Below, one piece after another: positions 51,430-61,754 of a stretch of 64,000 bases of DNA. The stretch lies in assembly GCA_963580285.1 (NCBI GenBank), contig OY757015.1:130900217-130964216 (forward strand), given 5' to 3'. Origin of the DNA: Lucinisca nassula (lineage: Eukaryota; Mollusca; Bivalvia; Lucinida; Lucinidae). Position numbers and translations under genes: made by a program. The notes under the pieces are model-generated. The model did no database searches. It was not told the DNA's origin and saw only the letters and a list, made by a program, of their open reading frames with translations. Each line of letters starts with the position of its first letter. Positions within the stretch are counted from its first letter, which is position 1.

Positions 51430-51735
51430 TACAAAATAAGTAAGTTAACCAGGCAACCATTGGTATCACTTAACGCGGGTTCGATACCTACCGCGTTCGG
51501 CAACATTCCTTCATGAATGTTCATGAAATCTTTTCTATGGTCATTCTCTCCGGTCAACTGATTCAAGAAGGGCAGTTGTCAGTTCCTGGCGAAAGAATGT
51601 GTTCAGTACTGGTTAAATCACTTACGTATAAGACTGCCAAGGAAAAATGTGGATAGGTAAACTGTCCGGCTTGAAAATGACCTGAATGGTGTCGACTGGG
51701 CCATTAAACCCAAAAACAAACAAAGAAACAAAAGT
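51430..51735 (+). repeat. SINE, molluscan type
   Basis: B-box-like TAACGCGGGTTCGATACC, a body with TCCGGTCAACTGATTCAAG, GGATAGGTAAACTGTCCGG and an end CATTAAACCCAAAAACAAAC followed by AAAGAAACAAAA. The end type (TTAAACCC-AAACAAAC) is characteristic of SINEs in molluscs. Confidence 0.65.
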
Positions 51736-51759
51736 GTAATTTAAAAATTCTGTAAAAAG

Positions 51760-53020
51760 CACATGCATATCTTTAGACCATAATTCAAGCAACTTTTAAA
51801 TTTTCGAAGGATTGGTATTAAACTGTAGGAGGAGTTGCGCTCACAAGGTACCTACTACATTTTACTCTTTCATAGAATTGATGCATGAAAAAATCGAAGT
51901 TAAAAATGTGACAAAAGTGAAAAAAGTACAAAATTTTGAAAAAAGCATATGCACAACTTCAAACCATGATAAAGACACCTGTAAAATTTCAGAAGGATCG
52001 GTATAAAACTGTAGGAGGAGTTGCGCTCACAAGGTACCTACTAAATTTTACTCTTTCATAGAATTGGTGCATGAAAAAAGTCGAAGTTAAAAAAATGTGA
52101 CAAAAGTGAAAAAAAAAATACAAAATTTTGAAAAAAGCATATGCACAACTTCAAACCATGATAAAGACACCTGTAAAATTTCAGAATGATCGGTATTAAA
52201 TTTGTAATTCTAAGTTACAAATGTGACAAAAGTAAAAAAAACAATAATTACAGAATTCTGAAAAAAGCATATACACAACTTCAAACCATGATAAAGACAC
52301 CTGTAACATTTCAGAAGGATCAGTATAAAACTGTAGGAGGCGTTGCGCTCACAAGGTACCTACTATGAATTCGGAACCATGCAAAAAAAGTCTAAGTCAA
52401 AATGTGAAAAAAGTGAAAAAAAAATAACTCAAGGACTCTGAAAAAAGCGCATACACACCTTCAAACCATGATAAAGAGACCTATAAAATTTCAGACGGAT
52501 CGGTTTAACACTGTAGGAGAAGTTGCGCTCACAAGGTACCTACTACATTATACTCTTTCATAAAATTGATGCATTAAAACAGTATAGGTCAATATGTAAA
52601 AAAAAAAGTAAAAAAAAAAAAAAGATAATTGAAGAAATCTGGAAAAAAAGCATATGCACACTTTCAAACCATGATAAAAGACCCCTGTAAAATTTCAGAA
52701 GGATCGGTATAAAACTGTAGGAGGAGTTGCTCTCACAAGGTACCTACTATGAATTCGGAACCATGCAAAAAGTGTCGAAGTTAAAAATTTGAAAAAAGTG
52801 AAACAGATTAATTCAAGGATACAGAAAAAAGCACATGCACAATTTCAAACCATGATAAAGACACCTGTAAAATTTCAGAAGGATCGGTTTACAACTGTAG
52901 GAGGAGTTACGCACACAAGGTGCCTACTACAAGCTCGAAACCACGCACCACGCATAACGCGCCACGCTCCACGGAAAGCCGAATACTATATCCCCTCGCT
53001 TTTCTTCGGAAAATGGGGGA
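51760..53020 (+). repeat. tandem array of ~130-210-bp units with distinct tail
   Basis: Six to seven units, each with AAAAAAGCATATGCACAACT, CAAACCATGATAAAGACACC, TGTAAAATTTCAGAAGGATC and GTAGGAGGAGTTGCGCTCAC-type phrases, near 51770, 51945, 52130, 52265, 52440, 52650 and 52830. Some units include AAGGTACCTACTACATTTTA plus an A-rich segment; others lack it. The tail CGCACCACGCATAACGCGCC with TATCCCCTCGC / GGGGGACAATA ends the element. Open frames here are repeat artefacts. Confidence 0.8.
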
Positions 53021-53026
53021 CAATAA

Positions 53027-53440
53027 AGGACAGAGATGAAACAATGGTAAAGACTCGACAGCAGCAAATAACTGAAAAGCTGATTAGTTTGTTTGATTTG
53101 AGGTTTAACGTCCCCTTCAACATTGTATAGGTCATTTTGGAGACGTTGCTCCAAACTTTGTGGGGCATTTTACACGACAATGAGATAAAATGACATCTGA
53201 AGCCCTTCACCCAATGAAACCAATAGGGTATATAAGCATGGTCGGCCCGACTTGCACCGCTTTGCCTGGGCAGGTTTAGACCTTCTACGCGATTTATAGT
53301 ACTCGAGTGTGGTCGGTTTCAGCTCTGCTTTGAAGCATCATGCAGCCCATCTATTTCTGCAAGCCCCGATGGGCGGAGGCCGCTGAAATGCTGAAAGAAA
53401 ACCAACAGATAGCAAGCCGATATCAGTTAGAGCTTAAAAT
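53027..53440 (-). repeat. PLE tail fragment with SINE-like repeat S nested inside
   Basis: 53027-53084 (GAGATGAAACAATGGTAAAG, GACAGCAGCAAATAACTGAA) and 53390-53425 (GCTGAAATGCTGAAAGAAAA) are adjacent parts of a PLE tail. Between them, 53085-53390 is a minus copy of repeat S (TTTGATTTGAGGTTTAACG ... AAGCCCCGATGGGCGGAGGC). So S inserted into a PLE tail; a short CTGAAA-GCTG similarity at both joins may be the target duplication. Confidence 0.7.
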
Positions 53441-53441
53441 A

Positions 53442-54605
53442 TAAGTGAAGGCAATGATCAGGCATCGATAAAAATAACCCACACCTCCCATCAGAGACAA
53501 CAACGGGAAAGAATCACACCTATGAAACAACTCGATCATTATAGAAACATCAATGGCGGAAAGCTAAAACGACAGTTCCTTTCCCACAAATGGCCAATTG
53601 GCTATCCAAAACAAAATAATATAAGCGATACACACACTCAAAGACAAACCATAACAAAACTAAACGCGACAGAGGAACCTACTTGGAACGATCAGTGAAA
53701 CGAATTCCACTGAGGGCGGGAAGTGGGGGGCGGGGGGGGCTTAAATCGATTTTTCATGGACACAACCCTCACCCTTATTTTCGTCGTGATTCAGACAAAT
53801 AATTTGTTCAGTCATGATGAAGGCCTCCTAACTCATCAGTGCAACATCTCCGTGAACACAAAAATCAAACAACCACAGAGATGAAACAACGGTGATGACT
53901 CGACAGCAAGAAACCACTGAAATGCTGGAGCAAAAGAAGACCAGCAGTTAGACTCAGATGGGCCCGACCAAAGATAGAGCATCAGGCACCAACCAACTTT
54001 ACATAAAATTAGATACTCTCTAATTTTCAGCAAGCCTTTTCGCTGGAACCGTCATAGAATCTGAGGTCTGACCCAACGGCTTGCAATTAAAGAGGGAAGC
54101 AAAGTTGTCAACCGTGACTGGGTTAGCTGCCATGCATGCAGTCTGTCGTGTAGCATTGATGTTGTACCCTATCTTTTTCCATCAAAGAATAATTTTACGA
54201 AATAGGGTGCTGAAGTCATTGCATTTAAATATTTCATTCTGAATTTATATACTAAGTCACCATAAAATTCGGGTTCCGATAGACCTTCTTGCAGAAGAGA
54301 TTTAAATCCAACATTGAATTTTGAAATTAAATCGGAATGGCGTCTATAAAATTTTGAAAATGTTTTGCGTAGTTTATGATACCGATAACCCTGATTAAGA
54401 CGTTTAGCAGTCAACAATTTATTACGAGTGTTTAAGTCAGTTACATGACTAGACACTCTGGCAAATCGAATTAATTGTGAAATATAAACGCCATAGGGTG
54501 CCACACGAGGAACATCACCATCCAAGAAAGGAAATTTTACAATCTCAAAACCAAAATAATCGCGTTTATCATAAATTTTGCATCTATATTATTAGATTTT
54601 GTTGC
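53442..54605 (-). repeat. PLE copy (j): tail plus RT C-terminus
   Basis: Minus orientation from AAGTGAAGGCAATGATCAGG through the full tail (CTCATCAGTGCAACATCTCC, GAAACCACTGAAATGCTGG) to AACCGTCATAGAATCTGAGG at about 54040, then into RT coding sequence up to about 54605, where it is 5'-truncated. Confidence 0.85.
54040..54605 (-). pseudogene. PLE RT C-terminal part (copy j)
   Basis: The minus frame 54525-54169 reads MDGDVPRVAPYGVYISQLIR, VTDLNTRNKLLTAKRLNQGY, SKFNVGFKSLLQEGLSEPEF and on, homologous to 63255-63600. The frame is lost near 54230-54169 by small indels but homology continues to the end of the ORF. The RT palm is missing. Confidence 0.8.
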
Positions 54606-55954
54606 TCCTTCAAATATTGACAGCAATTATTTAAAACAAATGGTTGAAAAATTACCCTAAAGGATTATAGTTTATACAGGCTAATGAGCCTTAGTCTTAC
54701 AATCAGAATCCCCATTGTTGATTAAGATTGTGCAATTTCATCGTTTGGGCTTTCGTCTTTGGTGACGTCTCAACAGCTGTGTTTTTGCGCAACGATCTAT
54801 CCTTCATCCTAGTTACATTAAAGCACATAATATAGTTTGATACAAAGAATTTCTAAAGCAGAGTTTTCGGTATCATAAATTAAGCCTAATAGCTTTCACA
54901 TTTTAACGTCGTCAGTATTAGTTATTTTTAAATGTAAAATACTTTTGAAAATACTTCTTCTGCAGTATTGACTGCCAGGATCTGAAGTGTCAGTAGATGT
55001 GTATTTTTAACTGGGCGAATATTGCTCAACAGTTATTGTCCGTTTGCACTGCAAGAAACTGTTTGCCAAGAAATGGTGTTATGCGACAGGTAGCATATGT
55101 GGCTGTGATCTTTTAACAATGGAAAATTTCGCTCGCTGTTCGATTGCATGACGGTTTGTCGGACATCGGGCTTATTTGTAAATAGTTTGACGGATAATGT
55201 GTCTGGATGACATTTGGACCTGATATATTTGTGGTGGTTTGCTCTTTAATTGCTATCATGACTCGCTATTGAGCTAGGATACCCTAAAGCAGGTTATAGA
55301 GGATCTTAAATGATTGTTCATGTATTATTGAATTAATTAAACGAGTCAAGGAAAAGGAGTATTTTATCCCTTTTCACCAACGAGTTCAATAAATTTACTA
55401 ATACATGGGCACAAATTCAAACTTCTATATATAGTATGCCATTTAAAAGGAATATTATTCGCCATTTCTTTTCTTTTTCAAAAATGTGTATATTCGGACA
55501 TTTGTAAACGTACGTAGCGTTACCGGGCATATCTAACTAATTTGCATACTTAAAACACTAGTGGATTATCGAATTAATGACATGGCGTTATAATATTCTC
55601 AGGCGCGACGTAAGATGATAAAATTTGTAATTGTTGCACTGTTTTCTAGCTCAATCAGTGAAGTGAGTAATACAAAAACAAGTAAATCAAATTAAATCTC
55701 AGTATTGGAACATTGGAAATCTCAGGATACAACAGTGACAGTCTTTGCTGAAGAAAACCAGAAAAGAAAGCCAAAGGAATGATATTAGGCGCAACCCTCT
55801 TGTGAAATATTTAGGCCAGAGCCGTGTTAGTCTGAAACCTGACCAAACGTAGTGCAACCAAAGATGAACCGTTCCTTTAATGGTTTAGATCCTTGGCACG
55901 GAAAGCCATCTGTCGTATAACAGCCTTGGTGTAACCTTATTTTTATAATGGATA
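54606..55954. other. gene-free spacer
   Basis: About 1.35 kb of AT-rich sequence, no repeat family or coding frame recognised. Confidence 0.4.
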
Positions 55955-56250
55955 AACTAGGAAGAAAAGGTCACTCAGGAAAGGCCACAATCCAAGAACG
56001 CAGCCGTCTCTAGTCACCTATAGAAAGTGACACGGAGGCACACACAAAAACAGACGAAACATGAACCAACGGCACAAAGCTAAATAACAGTTAAGACACT
56101 GCAGAAGAACGACCGCCTTGGGACGGTCAGTAGTAAAACTACCGGGGAGTTCAATTCCGGTGTTTATGAAATTTCAACCCTCGCCCTCAGTTCCAGTACA
56201 GTATGAAACGAAATAACAATAACAAATTGTTCCGCATGGAGGCTTTCTAG
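55955..56250 (-). repeat. highly diverged PLE-type tail
   Basis: CGACCGCCTTGGGACGGTCA, CACAAAAACAGACGAAACAT and TGTTCCGCATGGAGGCTTTC occur in the same order as in PLE tails but with low similarity; probably an older subfamily. Confidence 0.45.
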
Positions 56251-56854
56251 CTCTTTTTGTTTAATTGATCCAAAATATCCGATTTTCCAATAAGTTTCCA
56301 AAATTTATAAGATAACATATAATGGTGACGGAAACTAACAATCCCAGGATCGTCTTATACAAAGACAGGTGATGACAATGATCACCTCAATCGGAAGTGA
56401 AAGACAGGTAAAGAAAGAGAATAACCGAGCGTTAAAGGGACCTGTTATGAGTTGATACAAAATTAAGAGTTTTTTTATATGGGTTGCTTGAATTTGCAAG
56501 GTGGATGCTGGTTTCAGTCAAACACATTTGCTGTTTTGATTGCATTGATGATATAAAGAGGTCTGTCTGTCAAGCTTTTAAGGCTCCATTGTTGCATTTC
56601 ATCAAGAACATAAATTGCTGATTTGTCATTTTCACGAAGCAACATGTAGAGAAGTGTATGTTTGTATATTCATATTTTATGCGAGTTCATAACAATAAGA
56701 TTTAATTACGACGCGCAAAAACGTGATTAACAACAATTTGTGTGTCCTATTAAGCAGATCAAGGATTGAATGTGAGTGGAATCAAAATCTATCAGTTGAA
56801 ATAAAACTATAAGAAAAACATTTTACCCCACTGGCAATTAAGCAGGTGCCTGGT
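56251..56854. other. gene-free spacer
   Basis: No recognised gene or repeat. Confidence 0.35.
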
Positions 56855-57150
56855 AATTGTTTGTTTGTTTGATTTAATGTTTAACGTCCCCGTCAACATT
56901 ATAAAGGTCATTTTGGAGACGTTGCTTCCAATTTTGTGGGACTTTTACCCGACATTGTGATGACATGACATCTCAAGCCCTGTCGCCCAATGAAACTAAT
57001 AAGGTGTATAAGCATGGACGGTCCGATTTGCACCGCCTTGCCTAGGTAGGCTTAGACCCTCTAAATGGTTTACCAGTACTCGTGTGCGGTTGGATTCAGC
57101 TCTGCGTGGAAGCATCATGCAGCCCATTTATTTCTTCAAGCCCCAATGTG
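56855..57150 (-). repeat. SINE-like repeat S, copy 4
   Basis: TTGTTTGATTTAATGTTTAAC, CATTTTGGAGACGTTGCTTC, ATGACATCTCAAGCCCTGTC, GAAGCATCATGCAGCCC and TTCAAGCCCCAATGTGCC in order. Confidence 0.7.
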
Positions 57151-57609
57151 CCTGGTAGACCACATGTATGTGAATGGATGTGAAACAGAGTATGATTAAT
57201 GTTTAGCATACTGAGAAAGAATTGATTTGGCACAACCCACACAATAGCTACAAATTATAGAAACCTAGGTATGAGGTTGCAAATGAACACGGTTTTTCAA
57301 AACGGAAGAAAGACATGCAATCTGAGCAACAAACAGTTTAGAAGAAGTTCCTACATTTTCCATGGTGTGCTTTTCGATTTTATTCTACTACAGCTAAAGA
57401 GATTAACGACATGTATTTTAAATTCAGTTCTGCCGTGAGTAGAAGGGCTATGCCCATACGCGTGGCTTGTGCTCTCGACCATTTAAAGGCGATGATGCTG
57501 GCCTCGTCCTTCCAATGATACTTTGTTTCATTTTAACATAACAATTACGTTTCTTTGTACTTTACTGTGCATTGTTATTAAGTGCTTTTCAGCATGCTAA
57601 TCATCACGT
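57151..57609. other. gene-free spacer
   Basis: Nothing recognised. Confidence 0.35.
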
Positions 57610-58205
57610 TCGAGGAAGAGAGGGCTGATTGTTCCTGTCGTTTCATGCTTTTTGGTTGATTTCGTTTCGTTTTTGTTTCTCTTCCTCTGGTGCCAAGAGT
57701 TTTGCCATTCGGAGTCTTACTGTTTGTTTTCTTTTGCTCCAGCATTTCAGTGGTTACTTGCTGTCGTGTCCTCGCCATTGTATCATCTCTGTGGTTGTTT
57801 GATTTTTTGTGTTTACGGAGATGTGGCACTGATGAGTTAGGACTTCATGCGGACTGAAAAAATTATTTGTCTAACTCGCGACGGAAGTAAGGACGAAGAT
57901 TGTGGCCGCGTAAAATCGGTTTGGGCCCCCAGTGGAATTTGTTTCGCTGACCGTTCCAAGGCGGTTCTTCTGTCGCGGTTTGTTTTTGTTATGGTTTGTC
58001 CTTTAATGTTTGTATCCCTTATGTTATTTCGTTTTGGATAGCAAATTGGCCATTTTGTGGGAAAGTAACTGTCGTTTTGGCTTTCCGCTATTGATGTTTC
58101 CATTAGGGTCTGTTGTTTCGATTTTGTATTTCTTTCCCTTTGGTGTCTCTTATAAGAGCTGTTGGTTAATTTTATCGATTCCTGATCATTGCTTTCACTT
58201 CTATT
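57610..58205 (+). repeat. PLE 3' tail copy (k)
   Basis: CTCCAGCATTTCAGTGGTTA, GCACTGATGAGTTAGGACTT, CTCGCGACGGAAGTAAGGAC, CCGTTCCAAGGCGGTTCTTC, CCCTTTGGTGTCTCTTATAA, ending CATTGCTTTCACTTCTATTT. The copy starts within the tail. Confidence 0.8.
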
Positions 58206-58489
58206 TTGGCCTCGTTTTTATGACTGTTTCTTTGCATGGAATTTTCTTTTATTTTTCTTTTTTTTTTTTCTAATTTTTAGCATGGTGTTGGAGCTGCAGC
58301 TTTCTTTGATCTTGTACGGTTTGTTTCAAAACAGTAAAATAACGGTTGCACAGTAAATATCTTCATGAGGTATAACATGTTTTGTATATGATTATTGATG
58401 TAATAAAATAACATCTGGCTGCGCGCAAGATTCGAACGTTGATACTACATGCTGCTGTTTATTTGAAACAAATGAGTATGGATTCCAGG
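58206..58489. other. spacer
   Basis: Short gap with a T-run; nothing recognised. Confidence 0.3.
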
Positions 58490-58808
58490 TTTGAAATTTT
58501 ATAGACGCCATTCTGATTTAATTTCAAAATTCAATATTGGACTTAAATCTCTTCTGCAACAAGGTCTATCGGAACCCGAATTTTATGGTGACTTAGTATA
58601 TAAATTCAGAAAAATATATAACCGCAATGACTTCAGCACCCAATTTCGTAAAATCATTATTCGATATAAAAAGATTGGGTACAACATGGATATTATACGA
58701 CAGACTGCATGCATGGTAGTTAACCCAATCACGGTTGGCGGCTTTGCTTCCCTCTTTAATTGCACGCCGGTGGGTCAGGCCTCAGATTCTATGACGGCTC
58801 CAACGTAA
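58490..58808 (+). pseudogene. PLE RT C-terminus (copy l)
   Basis: Open frame KFYRRHSDLISKFNIGLKSL through NPITVGGFASLFNCTPVGQA to the natural stop at 58806-58808; nearly identical to the last 105 codons of the long copy at 63742 (for example GGF versus GNF). It is 5'-truncated inside the RT ORF and followed by a complete tail, so it is a recent dead-on-arrival insertion. Confidence 0.85.
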
Positions 58809-59380
58809 AGGCTTATTGAAAATTAAAGAGATAATGTTGGTTGGTGCCTGATGCTCTGTCTCTGGTCGGGCTCATCGGAGTCTAACTGTTGGTTTTCTTT
58901 TGCTCCAGCATTTCAGTGGTTTCTTGCTGTCGAGTCCTCACCGTTGTCTCACCTCTGTGGTTCGTTGATTTCTGTGTTCACGGAGATGTTGCACTGATGA
59001 GTTAGGAGGCCTTCATGCGGACTGAACAAATTATTTGTCTAAATCGCGACGGAAGTAAGGGCGAGGATTGTGGCCACGTAAAATCGATTTAAGCCCCCCA
59101 GTGGAAATCTTCCACTGACCGTTCCAAGGCGGCTCTTCCGTGGCGATTTATTTATGTTGTTGTTTGTTACTTACTGTGTGTATCACTTGTGTCTTTTAAT
59201 TTTGGATGGCCATGTGGCCATTTTGTGGGAAAGTAACTGTCCATATGGCCTTCCTTTGTTTAGGTTTCCATTATGGTCTGGTCGCTTAATGTTTGTATTT
59301 CTTTCCCTTTGGTGTCTTTTATGGATGGAGTAAGTTAATTGTATCAATTCCTGATCTTTGTTTTACTTCTACTTTGCTAC
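58809..59380 (+). repeat. PLE 3' tail copy (l), complete
   Basis: The best reference for the element's 3' region: AGGCTTATTGAAAATTAAAG, GGTTGGTGCCTGATGCTCTG, GAGTTAGGAGGCCTTCATGC, AGCCCCCCAGTGGAAATCTT, TTTGTGGGAAAGTAACTGTC, ending CTGATCTTTGTTTTACTTCT at about 59375. Nearly all tail copies in the window end within a few bases of this point. Confidence 0.85.
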
Positions 59381-59589
59381 TTTTGCAAAGCATTTATAAA
59401 GAACGATTGAAATAAAGTTTTAAGTTTCTTTACAACAAAAGCTGTTCAAACTGAGGAAGTAGAAGTAAAGAGTGATTTCCTTTCTAACATTTTAAGTATG
59501 TCATGTGCTAATATTTGGTCTCATTGGTAGCACAATAACAATGCTATAAAAATATATCTGGTGTATTATAACAACAGAAGTATCACAAT

Positions 59590-60118
59590 TCATAACTTTG
59601 AAGCCCATCGGAGTCTTAGTGTTGACGTTCCTTTGTTCCAGCATTTCAGTTATTTCTTGCTGTCGAATCCTCACTGTTGTTTCATCTCAGTCTGTGATTG
59701 TTTAATTTTTGTGTTCTCGGAGATGTTGAACTAATTAGCCAGGAAGCCTTTATACAGACGGAACAAATAATTTGCTTAAATCGTGAGGGAAGTAAGAGCG
59801 GGGATTGCGGCCGCGTTAAATCAATTTAAGCTCCCCCACCAGGAAAATCCTTTTCACTGAGCGTTCCAAGGCGGTTCTTCTGTCGCGGTATAGTTTTGTT
59901 ATAGTTTTTGTCTGAATGTGTGTCGCTTAAAGTTTTTGTTTTGGATAGAAAATTGGCTATTTTGTGGGAAAGTAACTGTCCTTTTGGCTTTCCGGTAGTG
60001 TTGATTCTATCAGAGTCTTGTTATATCATGTTTGTGTTTTAATCCCTTTGGTGTCTCTGAGGGGTGGTGTGGGTTAATTGGATCGATTCCTGATTATTGT
60101 CTTCACTTCTATTTTGAA
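59590..60118 (+). repeat. PLE 3' tail copy (m)
   Basis: TTCCAGCATTTCAGTTATTT, AATCGTGAGGGAAGTAAGAG, GCGTTCCAAGGCGGTTCTTC, TTTGTGGGAAAGTAACTGTC, CCCTTTGGTGTCTCTGAGGG, ending TTATTGTCTTCACTTCTATT. A different, older subfamily than copy (l) judging by substitutions. Confidence 0.75.
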
Positions 60119-61574
60119 TGGCAAACACACGATGAAGACAAATAGGACTATTTAAATAGAACCAATCAGAGCCAACATAATTTAAATCTTGTTTTTGTGT
60201 TGCACGGCGGCATAAGTGTTTTATACATATCTCGGACTCGGTCTAAAAAGTGTTGGACGATATGTTTTTCTTTGTTTTTCTTTCTCTCATTTATATCATT
60301 GTAGACCTCTCTACATTTCAAAAGAAGTGGAATGTATCCTAGTACATGTATTTCTAAATGCAGTGCTAAAAGGAAGACAAGCAGAATTGTCAGAACAGAA
60401 CAAAACGGAACAGAATATTTCTTTATTGTCAAATATTTGAAACAAATCCACATAAGCCCTGAAGGGCTTTTATTTCGACAAAAAGAGGAATATCAACAAA
60501 GAGGTTAACTATCAAAGAGAATTTAAAACTATCACAGAGAACTTTGTACACATATTCATATATCTGAAATAAAATATTGATACTAAGACATTGGCAAATT
60601 TAAAATTTATGATATTATTGCATTTGAAAATCTCATTATGTTGGACAAGATGCAGGATAATATTCTGTTAATTAAAATAATACAGAACTACAATTTTATA
60701 TGTGGTATACTTCAGTCAAGCTCAAGGAACAGGTGGTATCCAAGCTCGTTTGCTACACAAGGATAATAGTCACCAGCCCCTTAAACATGACTAAAGTATA
60801 CAATTAACAATTAATTAAATTAACACAGACTGTATGCCCCTCCCGCTTTCCAGACGGAACGGTGGGTCTATAACATACTAGAACCCACCGGTCATGTTCC
60901 CAGGAAATAACATACTTCCGCCACGGAACGGCCAACCTCTCAGAGAAGAGTCTGGCCTGAGTAGGCTTACAGCAACTGGACCCGGGAGGAGACAAAGGGT
61001 ATGTGTGTGACGGTATTTATGCCTTATCATGCATTCTAACTGGTGGAAATAGGAAGGGGTCGAAAACGAAATGGTATGGGCATCTCATTCTTGCACGCGA
61101 CACTCCACACTGACCTGTTCTATAATCCTACAAAGTTTCATTATAATATTTCGAACGGTTGCGCAGAAATGCTCTGGAAACGAATTGTTGACGCTACCCA
61201 CCCGCAGGCCCGCCAACGTACAACATTTTAATAACCAGAGTTTTCCGTTGGAAAACCTGGTTAACAATCCAAGTTCCAGTACAGTTTACATTCAATAGAA
61301 ATACGTTTGCAAGGGGCCATATCGCAAATTGATCCAACCCGACCAAACTGAAGATCGAGGATGCTTAGATTACGGTTTATGAAGAAGGGGGTATTAAGAC
61401 GATTTTGAACGAACTACAAAACAATTATCAGGATCATAAAGCGCTTCAGAAAAGCAGTACTGCCCAAGGATCGGTAATGTTAGGGTGACACAGTGTTAGA
61501 GCTAAAGATTGCTACGTCAACACAATTGTCGCCAAAAATCGATTTGCAATATCAGAAGCGCACCACTGTCTTAA
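60119..61574. other. gene-free stretch with one hairpin-bearing repeat-like segment
   Basis: No credible gene. The segment 61065-61270 (TTCATTATAATATTTCGAAC, GTTGACGCTACCCACCC) ends in the imperfect hairpin CCAGAGTTTTCCGTTGG / AAAACCTGG and looks like a transposon end. The rest is unassigned. Confidence 0.4.
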
Positions 61575-61682
61575 AACAGAAGTGAAGGGAATGATCAGGA
61601 ATCGACAAAAATTAACCCAAATATCCCACCAGAGACACCAAAGGGACAGAAACACAAACACGAAATAATTAGACCCTAACTG
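61575..61682 (-). repeat. PLE 3' tail scrap (n)
   Basis: ACAGAAGTGAAGGGAATGAT, ATCAGGAATCGACAAAAATT and ACCAAAGGGACAGAAACAC; about 105 bp of minus-orientation tail, directly upstream of the long PLE copy. Confidence 0.7.
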
Positions 61683-61754
61683 AGCCTAAGCCTGCCAGAT
61701 GCCAAGGAGTTAGGCAAGTTTAGGCAATTCATATTGCGCAAAATAGAAGTGGAC

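Noticed and set aside
51760..53020. Repeated short genes in the 52-kb array
   Set aside because: Frames follow the tandem unit and are interrupted at unit boundaries; no gene.
54040..54605. Independent gene with YISQLIRFARVSSH-type product
   Set aside because: It is the C-terminal part of the Penelope-like RT, as shown by near identity to 63255-63600.
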